Of a stretch of 64,000 nucleotides of DNA, positions 37,319 to 47,453 are shown piece after piece (positions within the stretch are counted from its first letter, which is position 1; the number at the start of each line of letters is the position of its first letter). The stretch lies in contig JAQGNY010000005.1 of assembly GCA_028293825.1 (NCBI GenBank), forward strand, positions 124,001 to 188,000, read 5' to 3'. This DNA comes from Verrucomicrobiaceae bacterium (GTDB taxonomy: Bacteria; Pseudomonadota; Gammaproteobacteria; Pseudomonadales; CAMLJR01). The notes under the pieces are model-generated. The model ran no database searches. It was not told the origin of the DNA and saw only the letters and a program-made list of their open reading frames with translations. The translations under genes were made by a program, and so were the position numbers.

Positions 37319-37840
37319 GTGATCAAATCTCTGCATGAACATATCGTTAAAGAAACGCGCAATTCATTCCTGATCAACCTTGCCATCAATGGCAGCTTGG
37401 CCTGGTTTATCTTTCGGCATCGACCGACTCTGGCGTTATGGGGGCCGAATGGTTTCGGTCAGGATATGTTGGTAACGGCATTGTTATTGTGGCTGTTGCT
37501 CAGCGTGATTGTGATTGCGATCAATCGCAAAAAATCCAAGGCCGGTGAATTTCCGCAAATTGCCGCGTCGGATTATCCATTTATGCGGCGCGCATTGCGT
37601 TGGTTGCCGCGCGGTATTTGGGCGGCATCGACCTGTTTGGGTTTCGTCGGCGTCATCCTGTGCGCACTGCCGCTGCTGATTGCATTTCATGTGCTTGATG
37701 TATCGATGATGAGCCCGCTGAACTATTCAATATTCAAAGGACTTTGGGCCGGTGCCATGGCCGCAGTTGCAACACCGATTGCGATTTTATTTCCGCTGTT
37801 AATTCCGGTGGCTATTGGTAGAACCAATGCGTCAGCGTGA
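37319..37840 (+). CDS. Hypothetical membrane protein with three to four TM segments
   Basis: 173 residues starting at a GTG with GGAGA upstream. TM segments include LAINGSLAWFIFRH, MLVTALLLWLLLSVIVIAI, ASTCLGFVGVILCALPLLIAF and AGAMAAVATPIAILFPLLIPVAI. I do not recognise the family. It precedes the convergent rhombosortase gene with only 67 bp between. Confidence 0.75.
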   Translation: MIKSLHEHIVKETRNSFLINLAINGSLAWFIFRHRPTLALWGPNGFGQDMLVTALLLWLLLSVIVIAINRKKSKAGEFPQIAASDYPFMRRALRWLPRGIWAASTCLGFVGVILCALPLLIAFHVLDVSMMSPLNYSIFKGLWAGAMAAVATPIAILFPLLIPVAIGRTNASA

Positions 37841-37907
37841 AGTTAAGTCGATCAGGATTTTTTGCTGGATCAAAATTCGTAACCATTCATTTCTGAAGAA
37901 GTTAAAA

Positions 37908-38510
37908 TTAAGTTGAATTTTGATTTCTTCGTTGTCTCTTAAAATAAACCACTAACCCCATCACTGCGCCCGAGACGGCGCCGTATAGGTGTGCGTCTAC
38001 CGCGACTGGCATTTTATAGCTCAGCCACGTTGCGGTACCAATGCCGAGATAGTGTTCTCTAATTATTTTAGATATCAAAATAAAAAAAATAGCTGAACCA
38101 AGGACGCGTATCTTGCCAATGTTCGAAATAGAAAAGTAGGCATAAAGGCCAATAAGAACTCCCGAGTAGCCGAGATACCAATCAATTTTCGGCGATAGAA
38201 AATAAATCGAGCCCCCAATCAATATCGTCAGTAAAAAAACGGTAATGCCGTGCTCTCTGTGTAAAAAATTTTTCGGATAAAGCAAAAATAAGAGCGCATA
38301 TCCTAGTAGATTTAGCATCAAATGCTGCCACGAAAGATGAATAAAATGGCAAGAAAATAATCGCCAAACTTCACCGTTATCTACATCGCCTCTATTGAAT
38401 ATCAGGCGATTAGTTATTTGATTTGAAAATAATTGCAAAGCAGTCATTGCAGCTGCTGGCAGCACAATTGCTGCTATGGGAAACCAGTCTCTTTGTTGTC
38501 TCCAGATCAC
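37908..38510 (-). CDS. rrtA: Rhombosortase (rhomboid-family intramembrane protease)
   Basis: 200-residue intramembrane serine protease with about six TMs. Catalytic Ser116 lies in LGYSGVLIGL (GxSG) and catalytic His174 in VDAHLYGAVSG; the rhomboid HxxxN element is HLMLNLLG. The short length and the DAHLYGA form match the rhombosortase subgroup, which cleaves C-terminal GlyGly-CTERM tails. The divergent gene 206 bp away encodes just such a tail, which supports a dedicated protease-substrate pair in the inner membrane. Confidence 0.88.
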   Translation of the reverse strand: MIWRQQRDWFPIAAIVLPAAAMTALQLFSNQITNRLIFNRGDVDNGEVWRLFSCHFIHLSWQHLMLNLLGYALLFLLYPKNFLHREHGITVFLLTILIGGSIYFLSPKIDWYLGYSGVLIGLYAYFSISNIGKIRVLGSAIFFILISKIIREHYLGIGTATWLSYKMPVAVDAHLYGAVSGAVMGLVVYFKRQRRNQNST

Positions 38511-38716
38511 TAATGTACCTCCTGATTACTGTGATTTCGATAGCATTTTTAGCAAATCGCTTGCCGTATAATCTGCCTCTTCAAGGAATGATACGCGCCA
38601 TCATGGAAGAGGGCATTCGTTTATCTTTGCCTTCCAGTCGCCTCATCCTTGATTCCGATGAATGCTCATTTGAGCGTTTCCCTATTGGGAAAATAATTTG
38701 AATTATGGAGAAAGTT

Positions 38717-40522
38717 ATGCACCTCAAGGAAGGGCGTTTGCTCTCGGCAAGAACAGCGATAGTGTCGGCAATGATGGGTTGCGTATTAAGTGGCGCCGTT
38801 TCAGCGGCGCCGCTGAGCCATGTACAATTTTTAGGCGACAACACCAATGGCACCAATCATATCTCCGCACTACAAGGAACCGTGACCAGCATCGACGGAA
38901 ACTTTGTTTACGCGATTTCAGTGACAGAAGGTGCGATAACGATTTTTTCACGCGATAAAAGCTCGAAACTGCTCAACTTTGTCGGTGAGGTAATTGAAAA
39001 TACGTCGACTCACCAAGGTATTCACAGCCCTACAAGTATTCTCGTTTCACCCGATAACAAATATCTCTACGCGATAGGCATCGAAGCGGGATCTAGCGAC
39101 CACATTATCGCGGTCTTTGAGCGCGATGAATTAACCGGTGGGCTGACTGCGGTTCAGTCTTACAAAGGACGCGGCTTAAACAACCCTGCAGAAATTATTG
39201 TTCCGAAAGACGGCAATCAAATTTATGTATCGAGCTGGAATGGGAATTCCTTCACCGTGCTCAAACGCGCAGTGAACGGCATTCTCAGTGAGTTGCAATT
39301 TATTCTAAAGCCTTCGCAAAGTGTGCCCAGTACTTATGACTATGTTCATTGCGCGACACTTTCGCCGGATCAAAGCAATGTGTACGTCGCGCTTGAAGAT
39401 ACAAATATTCCCGGTGCCACAATTGTCCACTATCGGCGTGATCTTGCTACCGGGCTGTTGACGTTTGTCGACAAAATTGACTCGAGCGTTGCCGATCTGA
39501 AGAAAGCCGACACCATTACCGGTATAGAAGTAAGTCCAGATGGAAAATTTCTTTATGTAACTAATACGGGCGGTGGGAATGGCGCCGACACGGTTCCTGC
39601 AAATATTTTGTCTTTTTCCATCTCCGCAACGGGTTCTTTAGCCCTGGTGGACCGCTATTTTGTAAACGATCCGACTGGAAATCCGATCAAGCTTTATTGG
39701 CCTGAAAATATCGAGATCAGTAATAACGGCAAGCTGGCCTATGTAGCCGATGACGTCACCGATTCGCTGGTATTGTTTTCACGAAATCAGATTACGGGCG
39801 CACTGACTTACTTCGGGGCGGAGCACAGCAATAAGGACGGCGTTGTCGATACCCGAGAGGCAAAGCGAGTTGAGTTGTCGCCCGATAACACGTCGGCATT
39901 TATTTCCGGGCAGTGGGGTCTTACTGTATTTGACGCGTATACTTCGTTGTCGATCACGAACACGCCGTCAGCGGCGAGCGTTGCGCCCGACGCAACAATT
40001 TCATACAGCTTGCAGGTAACGAATAATCACAGCGCGGTCGCCCATCATACGACGATTACTTTCACGCCTCCTGCCGGCACCTCAATTGCCACGATAACGC
40101 CCTCCAGTAGTTCAACAATTTGCTCTCAGGCCGAGGGTGTTGCTTCTTGCGAGGTCGGAAATCTTGTAGTTAAAGCTGCGGAGAAAATTGTTATTACTAT
40201 TATTGCGCCTGCTTCGGTAGGATCAATTAACGCTACCGCCAGTGTTGCAGCCGATGAGGTTGACGACAATCTTGGCGATAATTCCGCGACAGCGAGTATT
40301 TCCATTGCAGATAGTGCCGCCCCAGCTACAAGCCCCGGCTCCGGGGCTAGCGCTGGAACGAACACGGGAACGAGCGCTTCAACGCCACCGACCGCAACCA
40401 GTAGCGATTCCGCCAGTCCAGCTCCGAAGAAAAAAGGTGGGGGCGGGAGCTTCGATTGGATAACTGCAATCGCAACTTCTTTATTGGCTTTATATAGTGC
40501 GATGAAGCGGATTGGAAAATAG
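38717..40522 (+). CDS. Secreted beta-propeller/DUF11 protein with GlyGly-CTERM tail
   Basis: 601 residues. Signal peptide (ARTAIVSAMMGCVLSGAVSAAP), a lactonase-like seven-bladed beta-propeller over about 30-400 (repeated SPDNKYLYA, SPDGKFLYVTN, SNNGKLAYVAD), one DUF11 domain at about 410-520 (TPSAASVAPDATISYSLQVTNN), a Ser/Thr/Ala/Pro linker, and a C-terminal KKKGGGGSFDW, TM, then MKRIGK. This tail is the GlyGly-CTERM signal cleaved by rhombosortase after type II-type export. The internal ATG is used because GGAG stands 7 nt before it. Confidence 0.9.
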   Translation: MHLKEGRLLSARTAIVSAMMGCVLSGAVSAAPLSHVQFLGDNTNGTNHISALQGTVTSIDGNFVYAISVTEGAITIFSRDKSSKLLNFVGEVIENTSTHQGIHSPTSILVSPDNKYLYAIGIEAGSSDHIIAVFERDELTGGLTAVQSYKGRGLNNPAEIIVPKDGNQIYVSSWNGNSFTVLKRAVNGILSELQFILKPSQSVPSTYDYVHCATLSPDQSNVYVALEDTNIPGATIVHYRRDLATGLLTFVDKIDSSVADLKKADTITGIEVSPDGKFLYVTNTGGGNGADTVPANILSFSISATGSLALVDRYFVNDPTGNPIKLYWPENIEISNNGKLAYVADDVTDSLVLFSRNQITGALTYFGAEHSNKDGVVDTREAKRVELSPDNTSAFISGQWGLTVFDAYTSLSITNTPSAASVAPDATISYSLQVTNNHSAVAHHTTITFTPPAGTSIATITPSSSSTICSQAEGVASCEVGNLVVKAAEKIVITIIAPASVGSINATASVAADEVDDNLGDNSATASISIADSAAPATSPGSGASAGTNTGTSASTPPTATSSDSASPAPKKKGGGGSFDWITAIATSLLALYSAMKRIGK

Positions 40523-40554
40523 CTTTTCGATATCAGGATTAGCTAGAAAAATTA

Positions 40555-40587
40555 GCCGGCTGTTAATTACATTAATTAATAGCCGGC
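40555..40587. terminator. Terminator between convergent propeller and decarboxylase genes
   Basis: A 15-bp stem (GCCGGCTGTTAATTA with TAATTAATAGCCGGC, one G-U pair) and a CAT loop. On the minus strand it is followed by TAATTTTTC, so it most clearly ends the decarboxylase transcript, and possibly both. Confidence 0.85.
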
Positions 40588-40605
40588 CATTGCACGTTTA
40601 ATTAG

Positions 40606-42855
40606 CTACACACTCGCTACACAATCCACGAAATACTCGCTGCGACCATCGGTCACTACTTCAACCAAGCCGTGAATATCCGTTTTCAGGCCGGGGAATT
40701 TCTCGTTGAATTCGCGCGCGAACTGCAGGTATTGCACGATGGTTTTGTTGAAGCGTTCGCCGGGAATTAACAATGGAATTCCGGGCGGATACGGCGTCAA
40801 CAAAATTGCAGTGATGCGGCCTTCGAGAGCGTCGATCGGCACGCGGTCGATTTCGCGGTGGGCCATTTTTGCAAACGCATCGGTCGGTTTCATCGCGGGA
40901 ATCATGTTCGACAAATACATTTCGGTGGTCAGACGCGCGATGTCGTTTTGTTTATATACATCGTGAATCTGGCGACAGAAATCGCGCAGGCCGATACGCT
41001 CGTAACGCGGATGCGCGGCGACGAAATCGGGCAGCACACGCCACAACAATTGATTGCGGTCGTAATCGTCCTTGAATTGCTGTAACGCCGTTACCAGCGT
41101 ATTCCAGCGACCTTTGGTGATGCCGATCGTGAACATGATGAAGAAGCTGTAAAGGCCGCATTTTTCGACGATGACGCCGTGCTCGGCGAGGTACTTGGTG
41201 ACAATGGCGGCGGGAATACCGAAGTCGTCGGAGAATTCGCCATCGACATCGAGGCCGGGCGTGATGATGGTCGCTTTAATCGGATCGAGCAGATTGAAGC
41301 CCTCGGCCAAATCGCCGAAGCCGTGCCATTTTTCACCCGGTTTGAGCATCCACGCTTCGCGCTCTTCGATGCCCTCTTCGGAGAGATCGGTCGGACCCCA
41401 CACCTGGAACCACCAATCGCTGCCCCACTCGGCATCGACTTTGCGCATGGCGCGGCGAAAATCGAGTGCTTCGGCGATTGATTCTTCGACCAGCGCGGTG
41501 CCTCCCGGCGGCTCCATCATCGCGGCTGCGACATCGCACGAGGCAATGATCGAATACTGCGGCGATGTCGACGTGTGCATTAAATACGCTTCGTTGAACG
41601 TGTGTTTGTCGAGCGAGCGGGTTTGTGAATCCTGCGCCAGAATCTGCGACGCCTGCGATAAACCGGCGAGCATTTTGTGCGTCGATTGGGTCGAGAACAC
41701 CATCGATTCGACACAGCGCGGACGGTCGGCGCCAATGGCGTGGAAGTCGCCATAGAAATCGTGGAACGCGGCATGCGGCAGCCACGCTTCATCGAAATGC
41801 AGTGTGTCGATTTTGCCGTCGAGCATTTCTTTAATTTCTTCTACGTTGTAGAGCACGCCGTCGTAGGTGCTTTGCGTGATCGTCAGTACGCGCGGTTTGC
41901 TGGTCGAATGTTTTGCAAACGGATGCGCGGCGATTTTCTTCTGAATATTTTCCCACTCGAATTCCGCTTTCGGAATCGGACCGATGATGCCGTAGTGGTT
42001 GCGCGTCGGCATCAGGAATACCGGAATCGCGCCGGTCATGATGATGGCGTGCAAAATCGATTTATGGCAGTTGCGATCGACCACGACGATATCGCCTGGT
42101 GCAACGGTGCTGTGCCAAACGATTTTGTTCGAGGTCGAGGTGCCGTTGGTGACGAAGAACAAATGGTCGGCGTGAAAAATTCGCGCGGAGTTGGCTTCAC
42201 TCGCCGCCACCGGGCCGGTGTGATCGAGCAGCTGGCCGAGCTCATCGACCGCGTTACACACATCGGCGCGCAACATGTTTTCACCGAAGAATTGGTGAAA
42301 CATTTGCCCGACCGGGCTTTTCAAAAACGCGACGCCGCCGGAGTGACCGGGGCAGTGCCATGAATACGAACCGTCCTGTGCGTAATGCAGCAGCGCGCGG
42401 AAAAACGGCGGCGCCAATGTATCGAGATACGTGCGCGCTTCGCGCACGATCATGCGCGCGACGAATTCCGGCGTGTCCTCGAACATATGAATGAAGCCGT
42501 GCAGCTCTTTCAGGATGTCGTTGGGAATATGGCGCGAGGTGCGTGTTTCGCCGTAAAGAAACAGCGGGATATCCGGGTTGCGGCGCCGGATTTCGATCAC
42601 GAAGTCGCGCAGTTGCTGCACCGCGATATTGGTCGATTCCTCGGATTGGAATTCCTCATCGTCGATCGACAGGATAAAACCGGAGGCGCGGCTCTGCTGC
42701 TGCGCGAAGCTCGACAGATCGCCGTAGCTGGTCACGCCGAGCACTTCGATGCCTTCTGCTTCCACCGCTTCTGCCAGCGCGCGGACGCCAAGACCGCTGG
42801 CGTTTTCCGAGCGGAAATCCTCATCAATAATCACAAGGGGAAAGCGAAACTTCAT
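40606..42855 (-). CDS. PLP-dependent Orn/Lys/Arg decarboxylase (biodegradative arginine decarboxylase type)
   Basis: 749 residues. An N-terminal wing/receiver-like domain (FPLVIIDEDFRSENASGLGVRALAEA), the fold-type I catalytic domain with the PLP lysine in FSTQSTHKMLAGLSQASQIL and HFDEAWLPHAAFHDFYG, and the group C-terminal domain (LTPYPPGIPLLIPGERFN). Members decarboxylate arginine, lysine or ornithine in acid resistance and polyamine metabolism. The DEDFRSENASGL start resembles the beta-/gammaproteobacterial arginine decarboxylases, but substrate choice cannot be proven by eye. No antiporter gene lies beside it. Confidence 0.92.
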   Translation of the reverse strand: MKFRFPLVIIDEDFRSENASGLGVRALAEAVEAEGIEVLGVTSYGDLSSFAQQQSRASGFILSIDDEEFQSEESTNIAVQQLRDFVIEIRRRNPDIPLFLYGETRTSRHIPNDILKELHGFIHMFEDTPEFVARMIVREARTYLDTLAPPFFRALLHYAQDGSYSWHCPGHSGGVAFLKSPVGQMFHQFFGENMLRADVCNAVDELGQLLDHTGPVAASEANSARIFHADHLFFVTNGTSTSNKIVWHSTVAPGDIVVVDRNCHKSILHAIIMTGAIPVFLMPTRNHYGIIGPIPKAEFEWENIQKKIAAHPFAKHSTSKPRVLTITQSTYDGVLYNVEEIKEMLDGKIDTLHFDEAWLPHAAFHDFYGDFHAIGADRPRCVESMVFSTQSTHKMLAGLSQASQILAQDSQTRSLDKHTFNEAYLMHTSTSPQYSIIASCDVAAAMMEPPGGTALVEESIAEALDFRRAMRKVDAEWGSDWWFQVWGPTDLSEEGIEEREAWMLKPGEKWHGFGDLAEGFNLLDPIKATIITPGLDVDGEFSDDFGIPAAIVTKYLAEHGVIVEKCGLYSFFIMFTIGITKGRWNTLVTALQQFKDDYDRNQLLWRVLPDFVAAHPRYERIGLRDFCRQIHDVYKQNDIARLTTEMYLSNMIPAMKPTDAFAKMAHREIDRVPIDALEGRITAILLTPYPPGIPLLIPGERFNKTIVQYLQFAREFNEKFPGLKTDIHGLVEVVTDGRSEYFVDCVASV

Positions 42856-43085
42856 CGATCGGGCCTCTCATGGGGCGGGGTAAACGAGGTGCGGATTCTC
42901 GCATGAATCCTGTTACAGGGGCGATTCTTGCGGCGGTTCAATTCGGCACTATTTTAGGTTGGGCGTAAATCGGATTTATGTCGGGCGTATTTCAGGTTTG
43001 CGCGCGATTTTATGCGGTTTTTAGTGAGAGAGCGGCGCCGCTCGAATGGGTGCGGCGCTGCTTGAGGATGCGACAGTTTCAACGA

Positions 43086-44003
43086 CTACCGCGTTGTGCC
43101 AGCCATTTCTCGCAGCAAATCGCCGTGTTTCAACGCGTCGGCAAAGCGGTGCGGCTGGGAGAAATCGCTGATCGCAGCCCAGTTTTTGGCAACGTCATCG
43201 GCATTGCAATCAACGCCTAAGCTGATGCCGCGCGCGCCGACCATCTCCGCACAGGCGTAGACACCGCCGCCGGCGGTCAGAATTTTGCCGTTGGGTGCAT
43301 CGCGGCTGGCCAGATAAACCACCCCTGGCGTGACGAAATCCGGGCTGAAGTCCTTGGCGAACGCATTCCATTCGGCTTCTTTAATTACCGCGTCGCGACC
43401 CATGCGCGTGGCGGCAATCGGGCCGATGGCATTGATATGAATACCGGCCGCTTCACCTTCCATGCGCAATGTATTCAGCACGCCGATGACGCCCATCTTG
43501 CCGGCGCAGTAATGGGCGTCGCCGCCAAGTCCAAACAGACCGATGGTCGATGTCGTCATTACCACGCGCCCATAGCGCTGCTTTTGCATGTGCGGCCATA
43601 CCGCTCGCAACGGTTTTACGGTGCCGAGCAAATGCATTTCCATCACGTCTTGAAATTCGGCGACGGTCATATCGGCGAATTGCGCGCCGCGATGAATACC
43701 CGCGTTGGCGACCAGAATATCGATACGACCGAATGCACCGATGGCCTCATCGATCAAACGCGCGACGCCGGCGTCATCGGTGACGGAGCTACCATTGGCG
43801 ATTGCAGTGCCGCCGAACGCTCTAATTTCATCGACAACTTTTTGCGCGACCGCCGGATCTTTGCCACTGCCGTCGCGTTCGCCACCTAAATCGTTAACAA
43901 CTACTTTGGCGCCGCGTCGGGCCAATTCCAATGCATAGGATTTGCCCAGACCATTGCCGGCGCCAGTGACGATGGCAACCTGATCGTCGAATCGAATTGT
44001 CAT
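43086..44003 (-). CDS. Short-chain dehydrogenase/reductase
   Basis: 305-residue NAD(P)-dependent oxidoreductase: cofactor motif VTGAGNGLGKSYA, VVVNDLGGERDGSGKD, NAG motif ILVANAGIHRG, and the active-site YxxxK in DAHYCAGKMG. The NDLGG segment and length resemble the hydroxyacyl-CoA dehydrogenase branch related to peroxisomal multifunctional enzyme type 2. A role in fatty-acid or steroid side-chain oxidation is possible, but no neighbour supports it. The end lies 230 bp from the divergent-side decarboxylase start. Confidence 0.9.
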   Translation of the reverse strand: MTIRFDDQVAIVTGAGNGLGKSYALELARRGAKVVVNDLGGERDGSGKDPAVAQKVVDEIRAFGGTAIANGSSVTDDAGVARLIDEAIGAFGRIDILVANAGIHRGAQFADMTVAEFQDVMEMHLLGTVKPLRAVWPHMQKQRYGRVVMTTSTIGLFGLGGDAHYCAGKMGVIGVLNTLRMEGEAAGIHINAIGPIAATRMGRDAVIKEAEWNAFAKDFSPDFVTPGVVYLASRDAPNGKILTAGGGVYACAEMVGARGISLGVDCNADDVAKNWAAISDFSQPHRFADALKHGDLLREMAGTTR

Positions 44004-44544
44004 TATTTTTATCCCCTAAACAACAGTGACAGAGTTTTGTTGACGCGTAGTTTGAAGCAAAGCAGTAATTTGCTCGACGCTTACTGTTGGTCGATTGGGC
44101 AAATAGTGCGCGTGCTTAAGTAGGTATAAATACTGGGTAGAAAAGAAACAAATATAAATGGGGCGGAATTGATAGAAAATTAAAAATCTGTTTGAAAGGG
44201 TTTAAAATTTTAAATTTATTTAAATGCATTAAATTATTTTTTAAACATTCGTGTAAATTTAAAGCTGTTGGTGCCTAATTTTTCGAGACTTTCTTTAATT
44301 TATGAAATTAAATCGGACGGAAAGATGTAATCGTCGAGCTCGCGGCGAGCAGTCTTTTAAAACTATTTAATTGGGCCAGTGGAAGTTCTTATCACCGTTA
44401 CTATAGTACACATACACCGCACGAAAAATTGTGGCGGGCCGTACCTCTAATAAATCCTCATGATGAGAAAGCTCGACGTTTCTGGATCGCAAGATTCTCA
44501 GGATGTGTTCGCTCGCGTACCGAATTAGAAGAAGAGGTTACAAG
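44004..44544. other. AT-rich intergenic stretch upstream of the chemotaxis gene
   Basis: About 540 bp between divergent genes, with a markedly AT-rich core (44180-44300, runs such as TTTAAATTTATTTAAATG). It must hold the promoters of the SDR and chemotaxis genes, but I cannot define a convincing sigma-70, sigma-54 or sigma-28 site. Confidence 0.6.
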
Positions 44545-46692
44545 ATGTCTTTAAAAAGTCGGAGTATGGCTTTGAGTGGCGCGGAGCGCCGTTGGTTGCC
44601 GTGGTTTAGTCGCAACGGAAAATTTTCGCTGGGTTGGTCCTGTTTTTTAAATAGACACACCTATGCAGCAGTCGAAAAAACCTTCGAAGGTATTGCGGCT
44701 ACGCGCGTTAAATTATTGGTCGCGTGGACCGAAAGTCAGTGGGAGCATTTGCGCGCCTTAGCCGATGAGTTAGCGACGCAGCTACCGACTATCGATGCAA
44801 AATTATTGCAGAGCCGCCGTTTGCAGGCGCGCGATTTTTCCGAATTGTTTTTCGTCGATGTACAGGGGCGCGTGGTCGCGTCGACGTATGCCGATCATAT
44901 CGGCGCCAGAGATTTATCGTCGAAGGCATTGGCCGAAGGTTTAAAGCAACCTTTCTTGCAGGGTCCGTATTGCGATCCGCTTACTAACAGCATCGGTCCG
45001 TCGTCGTCACGCTTTCACGATGCAGTGACACTGATGTTTTATTTTCCGGTAATGCGCGGCAATGAATTGCTCGGCTGTTTATGCGGCCGCGTGCCGAACG
45101 ATGTCCTCGGCGATTTAATTCAGCGCGAAGCGGGGCATGTGTATCGCGACTCCGGCGATAATTATTTATTCATGGTGAAATCGAATTTCGATGCAACGAT
45201 AAAACCGGGCACCGCATTATCGCGTTCGCGTTTTGAAGACAGCGCATTCACGCTCGGTGATAACTTGAAGCAAGGTGTGCGTACCGATTGGGGCACGGTG
45301 CGAATTAAAACGCACACCGAACTCGAATTGCGTTTTACCGATCCAGCCACCAATGAATTACATCCCGGTGTGCGCGAAACAATTCGCAACGGCGAAAATT
45401 TATTTGTCACTTATCCTGGTTATTCGGATTACCGCCATATTCCAGTGATCGGCAAAGGCGTGACATTTAATTTGCCGGGCTCGCCGGATCGCTGGGGCAT
45501 GATGTGCGAAGGCGATCTGGAAGAAGTGTATCGCGGTCGTTCGCTGAGTTTTAAATTAATGACGCGCTACGCGTTGATCAGCGCGGTTGTATGGGGCGCG
45601 AATGCCGCGCTGGTGCAACTCACAAACTTACCGAGTGCGGTTAACGAATTACTGACCGCTGCGATGTTGGTGTTGGGTGGAGTAATTTTTAACGGCGTCG
45701 GCCCAAGTCGCTTAGCGCGCGTCGTGCGCGAGATGACCGAAGTGATTCGCGTCATCGCCGAAGGCGGTGGCAATTTGCAACAGCGACTCGATGCAAAACG
45801 GCTGGGCTCGGATGAAACCGGCGATATGGGCCGTTGGATAAATAGTTTTATCGATAATTTAGATGGCACCGTCGCGCAAGTCATCGATGTGTCCTCGGAG
45901 GTGCGCCAAACCAAAGGCGTACTGATGCAACGCAATGAACAATTCAGCGCGACCACTTCGGCGGTGCTCGATGCCATTCAACAAATGCTCAGTCAGATCG
46001 AACGGCAGCTCACTGAAATTCAACGTGCATCCACCACTGTCAATGAATTGCGTGGCGGCATGGACGGCGTTATCGCCAACACCCGCGTGCAGTTTGAAGC
46101 GGTGCGCACACAAACGCAGAATATTCGCGATTCGGTCGGCGCATCGGTGGCAAAAATTCACACGCTGAATCAATGCGCGGACGAAGTAGGCAAAGTGGTG
46201 GGATTAATCAGCTCGATTGCATCGCAGACAAATTTGTTAGCGCTTAATGCAGCCATCGAAGCGGCGCGCGCCGGCGATCAGGGGCGCGGCTTTGCCGTGG
46301 TTGCAGATGAAGTGCGCAATCTGGCCGGGCGCACATCGTCGGCGACTGAAGAAATTCGTCAGATCATGGGCAAAATTGAAGACAACGCGCAGGACGCGGT
46401 AAATACGATGGAAAGCGGCGTGCAAAATTTGGAGGAGGGTTTGCGCATGGCAGAATCGGCTGCGTCGGATAATTCCGGTGTGAACGATTTGGTCGCGCGC
46501 ATGTTGGCAACACTCGAACATATTGCCGACAGCGGTGACAGCCATTTGGAAAGTGCGCGCGGTTTAGCCGCAATTACCGGCGAATTGAAATCGTCGGTGA
46601 TTGAAGTGAAAGCCAGCACGCATTCGGTAAATAACACCGCCAATCGTCTCGATAAATTGGTCGGTCAATTTCAGGTCAGCCCGCGTCGTTAA
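44545..46692 (+). CDS. Methyl-accepting chemotaxis protein with N-terminal Cache-like sensor
   Basis: 715 residues from the ATG with AGAGG upstream. An N-terminal sensor-like region without a clear preceding TM holds [27 protein letters not shown] and [21 protein letters not shown], as in Cache/PDC domains. Two TMs follow ([33 protein letters not shown]), then a HAMP-like linker and the signalling domain with the hairpin tip [50 protein letters not shown]. The missing N-terminal TM suggests a cytoplasmic sensor or an unusual topology. Confidence 0.93.
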   Translation: MSLKSRSMALSGAERRWLPWFSRNGKFSLGWSCFLNRHTYAAVEKTFEGIAATRVKLLVAWTESQWEHLRALADELATQLPTIDAKLLQSRRLQARDFSELFFVDVQGRVVASTYADHIGARDLSSKALAEGLKQPFLQGPYCDPLTNSIGPSSSRFHDAVTLMFYFPVMRGNELLGCLCGRVPNDVLGDLIQREAGHVYRDSGDNYLFMVKSNFDATIKPGTALSRSRFEDSAFTLGDNLKQGVRTDWGTVRIKTHTELELRFTDPATNELHPGVRETIRNGENLFVTYPGYSDYRHIPVIGKGVTFNLPGSPDRWGMMCEGDLEEVYRGRSLSFKLMTRYALISAVVWGANAALVQLTNLPSAVNELLTAAMLVLGGVIFNGVGPSRLARVVREMTEVIRVIAEGGGNLQQRLDAKRLGSDETGDMGRWINSFIDNLDGTVAQVIDVSSEVRQTKGVLMQRNEQFSATTSAVLDAIQQMLSQIERQLTEIQRASTTVNELRGGMDGVIANTRVQFEAVRTQTQNIRDSVGASVAKIHTLNQCADEVGKVVGLISSIASQTNLLALNAAIEAARAGDQGRGFAVVADEVRNLAGRTSSATEEIRQIMGKIEDNAQDAVNTMESGVQNLEEGLRMAESAASDNSGVNDLVARMLATLEHIADSGDSHLESARGLAAITGELKSSVIEVKASTHSVNNTANRLDKLVGQFQVSPRR

Positions 46693-46958
46693 TTTTGTAA
46701 GCTCGGTGTTGGTTTTTGAAAATGGTGTCGTATCGATAATTGTTTAAATGGTTCTATAAATAGCTTCAGTCAGCTTACGTTCAAACTCAATGCGGCTTAA
46801 TCGCCGCGTTGAAGTTATAGAACAGATCGGCTGCTATCATCTGTCCCTATGATTTTTCCACGAAAAACTCGGTCATCTTTAATTTCGATCACAATAAATT
46901 TTGAATGTCGGTCGCTAACAAGCTCGGCGGCTACTGAATAAAGCAGCGGAAAATTATT

Positions 46959-47168
46959 ATGCCCAAAGCCATTCGTAGACATCATCGCGAGCGTTTGAAA
47001 AATAAACGACGTTTTCATTGGGGGCGTGATTTGCGTGCGGAACAAAAAGCGTTAGCGCAGGCGATTGACACGCCGGCACCTTGCAGCTGCTGGATTTGCA
47101 AAAACGGTCGCAGTGGCGAAGGGCGGACGTTGCAGGAATTAAAAAGCGATAGCAATTATTGGTGGTGA
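46959..47168 (+). CDS. Conserved small basic protein with CxC..C motif
   Basis: 69 residues, beginning MPKAIRRHHRERLKNKRRFHWGRD and containing PCSCWICKNGRSGEGRTLQE. The basic start and the CSCW(I/M)C core recur in a family of small hypothetical proteins in proteobacteria; the cysteines could bind metal. Function is unknown. A minus-strand ORF overlapping its start has no such conservation and was dropped. Confidence 0.75.
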   Translation: MPKAIRRHHRERLKNKRRFHWGRDLRAEQKALAQAIDTPAPCSCWICKNGRSGEGRTLQELKSDSNYWW

Positions 47169-47453
47169 TTTTCCGTTTTTTTTGGCTTTTGTAAAAATTT
47201 TTCGTGCTGTTTTTTATCTTCTCTTTTTTCGCTCTTTTTCTTTATTTTCTTCTCGCACTTTCCTTTCCCACTACGCCCTCAACGGCTTCGTTCAATGTGC
47301 CGATCGTTTGATATAAATACCATTTAATGTAAAGCTCGCTCGACGAGTCGATTGCCGCATTTTTGCAATGCTCTGACGCATTTAATTAGCACGTCGTTAA
47401 TAAATGAATTAATTAATTTGTGAAGTTTTCTTTACGTGGCGTATTTCAACGCG

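Noticed and set aside
46815-47045. 76-residue minus-strand ORF overlapping the start of the small CSCW protein
   Set aside because: No ribosome-binding site or family resemblance; the plus-strand gene at 46959 has a recognisable conserved core.
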